8,798 bases of DNA from an uncultured Atopobium sp. (GTDB taxonomy: Bacteria; Actinomycetota; Coriobacteriia; Coriobacteriales; Atopobiaceae): contig CALBBS010000203.1 of the NCBI GenBank assembly GCA_937926845.1, positions 1-8,798 of the forward strand. Reading direction: 5' to 3'. The notes under the pieces are model-generated. The model was not told where the DNA came from and did not search any database. It was given only the letters and a program-made list of their open reading frames with translations. Both the position numbers and the translations under genes were made by a program. Shown here piece after piece: positions 4,256 through 8,798 of the stretch (position 1 is the first letter of the stretch; each line of letters begins with the position of its first letter).

Positions 4256-6412
4256 ATGCAGGAAACACCAGCACAGGAGGCTTGGGACGGATTTGTCGGT
4301 GGCAACTGGCAAAGAGCTGTTGATGTCCGAGACTTCATTCAGAAGAATTACACCCCTTATGACGGTGATGATTCCTTCCTCGCTGGTCCAACTGAGGCTA
4401 CTACAAAGCTTTGGGCGGATGTTATGGATCTCTTTGCACAAGAGACCGCAAACGGTGGCGTACTTGATATGGATACCAAGCAGGTTTCCACTATCACCTC
4501 CCACGAGGCTGGCTACATTGACAAACCACTTGAGCAGATTGTTGGTCTCCAGACTGACAAGCCCCTCAAGCGCGCTCTGATGGTAGACGGCGGTGTTCGT
4601 ATGGCAATGGCTGCATGCAAAGCCTACGGTTATGAGGTTGACCCAGAGATTGTTGACTTCTACACCTATCGTCGCAAAACCCACAATGCAGGTGTTTTTG
4701 ATGTGTACACCGAGGACATGCGCAAATGCCGTCACTCCCATATCATTACCGGTCTACCTGACGCATATGGCCGTGGCCGCATCATTGGCGATTATCGTCG
4801 TGTTGCTCTCTACGGTGTAGATGCTCTTATTACTGACAAGACAAATCAGAAAAATGGCACCAGCACCATCATGGACGAGAAAACCATTCGTCATCGCGAA
4901 GAGCTCTCCGAGCAGATTCGTGCTCTCAAGGAGCTTAAGCAGCTTGGCGAAATTTATGGTTTTGATTTGAGTCGTCCTGCAGAGAACTTCAAAGAGGCTG
5001 TTCAGTGGCTCTACCTGGGCTACCTTGCCGCAGTAAAAGAGCAGAATGGCGCTGCAATGTCCATTGGTCGTAACACCACCTTCCTGGACATCTATGCAGA
5101 GCGCGATCTTGCTCGTGGTACGTTTACTGAGTCCGAGATTCAGGAGATTGTTGACCACCTGGTTATGAAGCTTCGTATGGTCAAGTTTGCTCGTACTCCT
5201 GAGTACAACGAGCTCTTCTCCGGAGACCCTCAGTGGGTCACTGAGTCCATTGGTGGTATTGGCGTTGATGGCCGCTCCATGGTTACCAAGTCTAGCTTCC
5301 GCTGGCTCCACACCCTTGAGAACATGGGTACCAGCCCAGAGCCTAACCTGACCGTTCTGTGGTCTACCAAGCTTCCAGAGGGCTTTAAGCGCTACTGCGC
5401 AAAGATCTCTATTACCACCAGCTCTATCCAGTACGAGAACGACGATCTTATGCGTGTCTATCATGGCGATGACTACGCAATTGCTTGCTGCGTCAGCTCC
5501 ATGCGCGTTGGCAAAGAGATGCAGTTCTTTGGTGCTCGCGCAAACCTTGCTAAGTGCCTGCTTTACGCAATCAATGGTGGCCGTGACGAGAAGACCGGCG
5601 AGCAGATTGGTCCTAAGTACCGTGCAGTTGAGGGCGAGTACCTTGATTACGACGATGTCTTCTCCAAGTACTTGGATATGATGCGCTGGCTTGCAGGCGT
5701 TTATGTCAACGCTCTTAATGCAATCCACTACATGCACGATAAGTACAGCTACGAGCGCATCCAGATGGCTCTGCACGATGAGCATGTTCACCGTTGGTTT
5801 GCAACAGGTATCGCAGGCCTTTCTGTTGTTGCCGACTCTCTCTCTGCAATCAAGTATGCAAAGGTAAGGGTTGTTCGTGATGAGACCGGCCTTGTTACCG
5901 ATTACGTCACTGAGGGCGACTTCCCTAAGTACGGTAACGATGACGACCGCGTTGACACCATTGCTCATGACATCGTTGAGATTTTCATGAACATGATTCG
6001 CCAGAACCACACCTACCGTGATTCTGTCCCAACCACTTCTATTCTGACCATTACCTCTAACGTCGTATATGGTAAGGCTACCGGCAACACTCCTGATGGC
6101 CGTCGTGCGGGCGTTCCTTTTGCTCCTGGCGCTAACCCAATGCACCACCGCGATACTCACGGTGCTGTTGCATCCCTGGCATCCGTTGCTAAGCTTCCAT
6201 TCAACGACGCACAAGACGGTATTTCCAATACCTTCTCAATCATTCCTAATGCTCTTGGTAAGGGCTCCGATGTCTACTTCCACGGTAGCGAGCTAGACCT
6301 TGAGCACATCGACTTCTCTGATATGAATCTTGATATTCAGATTGAGAACAAGATCGATTGTGCCTGTGAGGCAGATCCATCCGCAGCTGAAGGTGCTGAG
6401 GATCGTAAATAA
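4256..6412 (+). CDS. pflB: Pyruvate formate-lyase catalytic subunit lacking the glycyl-radical domain
   Basis: A 718-residue cytoplasmic protein matching pyruvate formate-lyase (pyruvate + CoA to acetyl-CoA + formate) through almost its whole core. The catalytic pair Cys411-Cys412 is in IACCVSSMRVG, and GARANLAK follows with Arg428, spaced as in E. coli (Cys418/419, Arg435). YGRGRIIGDYRRVALYG (171-187) and NTPDGRRAGVPFAPGANP (611-628) are also typical. After NTFSIIPNALGK (658-669) the match ends. E. coli PFL (about 760 residues) continues into the glycyl-radical domain, but here an unrelated acidic tail of about 48 residues with Cys702 and Cys704 (DCACE) leads to two tandem stops. The missing domain is the next gene, so this half cannot work alone (inference). 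ATG at 4256 with AAGGAG six bases upstream. Its codon usage looks strongly biased, as in highly expressed genes. Confidence 0.95.
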   Translation: MQETPAQEAWDGFVGGNWQRAVDVRDFIQKNYTPYDGDDSFLAGPTEATTKLWADVMDLFAQETANGGVLDMDTKQVSTITSHEAGYIDKPLEQIVGLQTDKPLKRALMVDGGVRMAMAACKAYGYEVDPEIVDFYTYRRKTHNAGVFDVYTEDMRKCRHSHIITGLPDAYGRGRIIGDYRRVALYGVDALITDKTNQKNGTSTIMDEKTIRHREELSEQIRALKELKQLGEIYGFDLSRPAENFKEAVQWLYLGYLAAVKEQNGAAMSIGRNTTFLDIYAERDLARGTFTESEIQEIVDHLVMKLRMVKFARTPEYNELFSGDPQWVTESIGGIGVDGRSMVTKSSFRWLHTLENMGTSPEPNLTVLWSTKLPEGFKRYCAKISITTSSIQYENDDLMRVYHGDDYAIACCVSSMRVGKEMQFFGARANLAKCLLYAINGGRDEKTGEQIGPKYRAVEGEYLDYDDVFSKYLDMMRWLAGVYVNALNAIHYMHDKYSYERIQMALHDEHVHRWFATGIAGLSVVADSLSAIKYAKVRVVRDETGLVTDYVTEGDFPKYGNDDDRVDTIAHDIVEIFMNMIRQNHTYRDSVPTTSILTITSNVVYGKATGNTPDGRRAGVPFAPGANPMHHRDTHGAVASLASVAKLPFNDAQDGISNTFSIIPNALGKGSDVYFHGSELDLEHIDFSDMNLDIQIENKIDCACEADPSAAEGAEDRK

Positions 6413-6419
6413 TAAGCCC

Positions 6420-6455
6420 TGGCGAGAAGATCAATCCACACGTTTCTTCTCGCCA
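6420..6455 (+). promoter_or_regulatory. Perfect 11-bp hairpin between pflB and the radical-domain gene
   Basis: TGGCGAGAAGA (6420-6430) and TCTTCTCGCCA (6445-6455) are exact complements around a 14-base loop. The stem begins 5 bases after the second pflB stop. It is followed by AACAAACTCG, not a T-run, so it is not a classic terminator. An intercistronic stem like this can protect the upstream RNA 3' end or mark a processing point and so set the ratio of the two subunits (inference). Confidence 0.7.
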
Positions 6456-6477
6456 ACAAACTCGTAAGGAGAAACAC

Positions 6478-6729
6478 ATGCAGTCCAACGAAGTAGCTTC
6501 CGAGCAGATTGACAACCTGGTAAACATGATTGATGGCTATGCCGAGAAGGGCGGTCATCACCTCAACGTTAACGTTTTTACTAAGGACACTCTTCTTGAT
6601 GCTCAGGCACACCCAGAGAAGTATCCTCAGCTGACCATTCGCGTTTCTGGTTACGCTGTTAAGTTCAACTCCCTTACTAAAGAGCAGCAGGACGACGTTA
6701 TTTCTCGTACCTTCCACGACGCTCTCTAA
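6478..6729 (+). CDS. grcA: Stand-alone glycyl-radical domain (small subunit of pyruvate formate-lyase, GrcA-like)
   Basis: An 83-residue protein that matches the last part of E. coli PFL and the spare-part protein YfiD/GrcA. It contains GGHHLNVNV (25-33), HPEKYPQLTIRVSGYAVKF (45-63) and the terminal NSLTKEQQDDVISRTF. Gly58 in RVSGYAV is the expected radical site; 25 residues follow it, exactly as after Gly734 in E. coli. E. coli GrcA rescues oxygen-cleaved PFL, but here the partner PflB has no such domain, so this protein should be an obligatory subunit rather than a spare (inference). It has its own AAGGAG (6466-6471) six bases before ATG, is in a different frame from pflB, and its stop overlaps the ribosome site of pflA. 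GrcA is the closest named family; 'PFL small subunit' describes the inferred role better. Confidence 0.93.
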   Translation: MQSNEVASEQIDNLVNMIDGYAEKGGHHLNVNVFTKDTLLDAQAHPEKYPQLTIRVSGYAVKFNSLTKEQQDDVISRTFHDAL

Positions 6730-6732
6730 GGA
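6728..6732 (+). promoter_or_regulatory. Ribosome binding site for pflA (decides ATG at 6743)
   Basis: AAGGA overlaps the stop of the radical-domain gene. It is 10 bases before ATG 6743 and only 4 before TTG 6737. Aligned to a full AAGGAGGT site, ATG 6743 has the normal spacing, so it is preferred. Confidence 0.6.
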
Positions 6733-6742
6733 TTTCTTGTCC

Positions 6743-7546
6743 ATGTCTTGTTCTGATACTCACATGGATCTCAATGACCCGCTCACAGTTTGTGGGCGGG
6801 TCCACTCTATTGAGACCTTTGGTACTGTAGATGGTCCTGGAACTCGCCTAGTTGTGTTTACCCAGGGGTGTCCCATGCGCTGTGCCTATTGTCATAACCC
6901 GGATACCTGGCAATTTGGTATTGGAACAGAAAAATCGGTAAAAGAAATTCTTGCCATCTTTGACCGCAATAGAGCTTTTTATAAAAACGGCGGAATTACA
7001 GCCACTGGCGGCGAACCACTCGCTCAGCCTGAGTTTATCGGCGCTCTGTTTGAGGCGGCTCATAATGACCCTCGTGGACGTATTCATACCTGTCTTGACT
7101 CTTCTGGCATCGCGTATAATCCAGAAACTCCAGAAAAATTTGAGCGTGTTCTTGATAACACTGATTTAGTGCTCCTTGATATCAAGCACTCTGATCCAAA
7201 GGGCCACATTAGTCTTTGCGAAGTTGGCTCAGAAAGACCACTTGCGTTTGGCGATGAGCTTAATCGTAGGGGTATTAAAGTTCTTATCAGACATGTAGTA
7301 GTACCCGGCATTACTGATTCAGCAGAAGAGCTTGCGGGTGTTGGTAGGATTATTGCCCACTGGGATAATGTTATTGGATTAGACGTACTTCCCTATCATG
7401 TGATGGGCGTAAAAAAGTACGAAGAACTTGGCATTCCTTACAAGCTTTCTGATACTCCTGCCATGGATGGAAAAAAGATTCCTGAGCTGCGCAAGCAAGT
7501 CCTTATTGCTCGTGCCCTTGAACGCAAAAAGCTTGGAAAACAGTAG
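6743..7546 (+). CDS. pflA: Pyruvate formate-lyase activating enzyme (radical SAM)
   Basis: A 267-residue cytoplasmic iron-sulfur enzyme that cleaves S-adenosylmethionine and takes a hydrogen from the PFL glycine to make the glycyl radical. The radical-SAM cluster motif CxxxCxxC is Cys43, Cys47 and Cys50 in TQGCPMRCAYCHNPD. The N-terminal SIETFGTVDGPGTR, the SAM-binding GGEP (89-92), DIKHSD and the C-terminal DVLPYH segment are all typical of PflA. Length is close to E. coli PflA (about 246) with a short N-terminal extension. The start ATG at 6743 is chosen by its ribosome site; TTG 6737 would add two residues. It is the third gene of the pfl operon, 13 bases after the small subunit, with no terminator between. 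Its target Gly58 is on the separate 83-residue protein. No clear terminator follows its stop. Confidence 0.95.
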   Translation: MSCSDTHMDLNDPLTVCGRVHSIETFGTVDGPGTRLVVFTQGCPMRCAYCHNPDTWQFGIGTEKSVKEILAIFDRNRAFYKNGGITATGGEPLAQPEFIGALFEAAHNDPRGRIHTCLDSSGIAYNPETPEKFERVLDNTDLVLLDIKHSDPKGHISLCEVGSERPLAFGDELNRRGIKVLIRHVVVPGITDSAEELAGVGRIIAHWDNVIGLDVLPYHVMGVKKYEELGIPYKLSDTPAMDGKKIPELRKQVLIARALERKKLGKQ

Positions 7547-7593
7547 ATGTTGTATGCATTTACTTAGATAATCTTTTACCAAAATAATAAATA

Positions 7594-7622
7594 TTGAAAA
7601 AAATTTCAAATAAGAGTAAAGT
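7594..7622 (+). promoter_or_regulatory. Candidate promoter with overlapping inverted repeat
   Basis: TTGAAA (7594-7599) and TAAAGT (7617-7622) are separated by 17 bases and resemble -35 and -10 elements. A perfect inverted repeat TTGAAA-AAAA-TTTCAA (7594-7609) covers the -35 box and could be an operator. The placement, 44 bases before the membrane-protein ATG, suits a separate transcript from pfl. Confidence 0.45.
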
Positions 7623-7665
7623 TCTTACAAAGTAGCACTTATCTTTTCTCATCTGAGGAGGAGAT

Positions 7666-8798
7666 ATGTGGTATTGCAGGAGTCTTATCAAAACAGCTAT
7701 TAGGCAACCTTTGTTATGGCTTGCTACCTGTATTTTTGCGGCTCTTTTACTAATTCCGGTTTTTACAAATCTAGATACATACAGCATAAATTTTGCTCGA
7801 AATGGTGTTGTAAGCGATGAATACGATTACCTTGTCAAACAAGCGGAAAGTTATGGCTCTGATCAGCGCTCATCGGAAAACTTCAAAACTCTTGAAAAGC
7901 AAATAGAGCTGTTAGGAAATATTAAGCTTGCCACAACAAGCGAGAAATTCTATCAAGCAAGCTTAACCTACTATTCATTTGTGTTATCAAACAATTTAGC
8001 TCTTAGGCTCTACGATAATGACTTTTATTATTTAGCTCAGAAAGCATTTTCTCAAAAGATGCAGCAAGTTCCATTAAGTAATCAATATGAGACTGAGAGT
8101 AAATTACCAGCTATACACTCAATTTCATACTCATTAAATAGATTGCCTATTGTTTTAAGATTTCTGCCAGCAATTGGAACCTTCATTGCTTTAGCTCAAA
8201 TTACTTCTCGAGAAAAACTTCTTGGAAAAGATCAAATACCTTACCTGAAGCGTCTTTCTGGATGTATCGGCGCGTCTACGATTATTGCCTCCAGCATCTG
8301 TCTCTGTTCGTATATTCCCCTACTTACCATTGAATTGATGCATAACGGGATTGGATTAGCTTCTTATCCTGTTGTTCTAGTTCAGGCAGGAACCATTTAC
8401 ACTTCAGATGCTCTCCAGTGTGCCGTTTGGTCCGTTATATATACCGCGGTAACTAACATGTTTGTGTCCTTAGTTTTGATCTGCGCATTCTCTATTACCC
8501 GTAAGTTTCTTATTCCTCTAGTTATCTATTTGCTTGTAATTTGTTCATCTATCTTTGCAATGGGCCATTCTTCATATCATTTACTTTTAGGGTGGATTGA
8601 GTACCTACCTATTGGTTATTTAGATATTGGTGCAATAGTCGGCTTTGTTGGAGATGTTCAATTTTTTACAAACAAGATTGACTATGCTCAACCTCAACCT
8701 TTATATGGGTTACTCATATTCATACTATGGGCTGTTTTAATTATTTTCATAACGATCGGAATCAATAAACTCAGAAAATTATTACAAGCAGACTTAGT
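7666..8798 (+). CDS. Multi-pass membrane protein, possibly an ABC-2-type permease (3' end outside window)
   Basis: An open frame of 377 complete codons runs off the window end. ATG 7666 is preceded by a strong GAGGAGGAG. The protein has a basic N-terminus, a first membrane segment at about 14-33, a hydrophilic stretch of roughly 125 residues (34-158, rich in Tyr, Gln and Lys, probably outside the membrane), and hydrophobic segments near 160-180, 198-224, 252-275, 281-302 and 346-369. One long loop after the first segment followed by about five segments is the layout of many ABC-2-type export permeases, but I see no diagnostic motif, and no ATPase gene is in the window. Codons and bases are visibly more A+T-rich than in the pfl genes, as in many transferred or weakly expressed accessory genes. 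Function not assigned. Confidence 0.8.
   Translation, partial: MWYCRSLIKTAIRQPLLWLATCIFAALLLIPVFTNLDTYSINFARNGVVSDEYDYLVKQAESYGSDQRSSENFKTLEKQIELLGNIKLATTSEKFYQASLTYYSFVLSNNLALRLYDNDFYYLAQKAFSQKMQQVPLSNQYETESKLPAIHSISYSLNRLPIVLRFLPAIGTFIALAQITSREKLLGKDQIPYLKRLSGCIGASTIIASSICLCSYIPLLTIELMHNGIGLASYPVVLVQAGTIYTSDALQCAVWSVIYTAVTNMFVSLVLICAFSITRKFLIPLVIYLLVICSSIFAMGHSSYHLLLGWIEYLPIGYLDIGAIVGFVGDVQFFTNKIDYAQPQPLYGLLIFILWAVLIIFITIGINKLRKLLQADL

Noticed and set aside
4118..4741. Overlapping open frames on both strands covering the pfl leader and the first part of pflB
   Set aside because: They overlap the certain PflB frame, their translations look like no protein family, and the supposed starts lack ribosome sites. 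They are shadows.
4754..6214. Long open frame of 486 codons on the minus strand, antisense to pflB
   Set aside because: It lies fully within a well-supported gene with biased codons, which leaves antisense frames open; the translation resembles no family I recognise.
6420..6455. Intrinsic terminator between pflB and the radical-domain gene
   Set aside because: The stem is perfect but followed by AACAAACTCG rather than a T-run, and the downstream genes are needed with pflB.
6410..6480. A frameshift or sequencing error dividing a normal pfl gene
   Set aside because: The large frame has a 48-residue unrelated tail and two tandem stops, and the small frame has its own Shine-Dalgarno and N-terminus. 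A single base change would not restore a normal PFL.
1..8798. tRNA or rRNA genes, CRISPR repeats, insertion sequences, integrase or attachment sites
   Set aside because: None seen on reading both strands; no regularly spaced repeats, transposase-like frames or cloverleaf-like segments were recognised.

Overview
The window looks like chromosomal DNA of a fermentative, moderately A+T-rich anaerobe or facultative anaerobe. The gene set (fused shikimate enzymes, pyruvate formate-lyase with its activase) and the overall sequence style fit the Coriobacteriia (Atopobium/Lancefieldella-like Actinomycetota). That placement is an inference from general familiarity and was not tested.

Layout. (1) Positions 1-2162, plus strand: end of the aromatic amino-acid block. 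It holds the 3' part of chorismate synthase (aroC), a 90-residue chorismate mutase, and a fused shikimate dehydrogenase-shikimate kinase (AroE-AroK). The three genes overlap by 8 and 11 bp and look translationally coupled. (2) 2163-2342: a weak terminator candidate, a weak promoter candidate and a small inverted repeat. (3) 2343-3233, plus: an unusual two-domain protein, an N-terminal PTS EIIB-like domain that keeps its phospho-acceptor cysteine, joined by a very acidic linker to a complete type II 3-dehydroquinate dehydratase (AroQ). A strong terminator follows. (4) 3300-3881, minus: 5-formyltetrahydrofolate cyclo-ligase, convergent with the previous gene. (5) 3882-4255: a 374-bp divergent regulatory region with GTGAC repeats and two tandem hairpins just before the pfl start. 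(6) 4256-7546, plus: a pyruvate formate-lyase operon in which the enzyme is encoded in two pieces. A 718-residue protein carries the Cys-Cys active site but no glycyl-radical domain. A separate 83-residue protein is that domain, with its radical glycine. The activase PflA follows. A perfect 11-bp hairpin sits between the two enzyme pieces. (7) 7666-8798, plus: the start of a more A+T-rich multi-pass membrane protein, open at the window end.

How it works together. The first block completes chorismate synthesis (dehydroquinate dehydration, shikimate formation and phosphorylation, chorismate synthesis) and opens the branch to prephenate. The pfl block converts pyruvate and CoA to acetyl-CoA and formate anaerobically, and PflA must install the radical on the small separate subunit. 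The two most notable points are the naturally divided pyruvate formate-lyase and the PTS EIIB-AroQ fusion, which would place a sugar-phosphotransferase signal on a shikimate enzyme. I saw no tRNA, rRNA, CRISPR array, insertion sequence or integrase.
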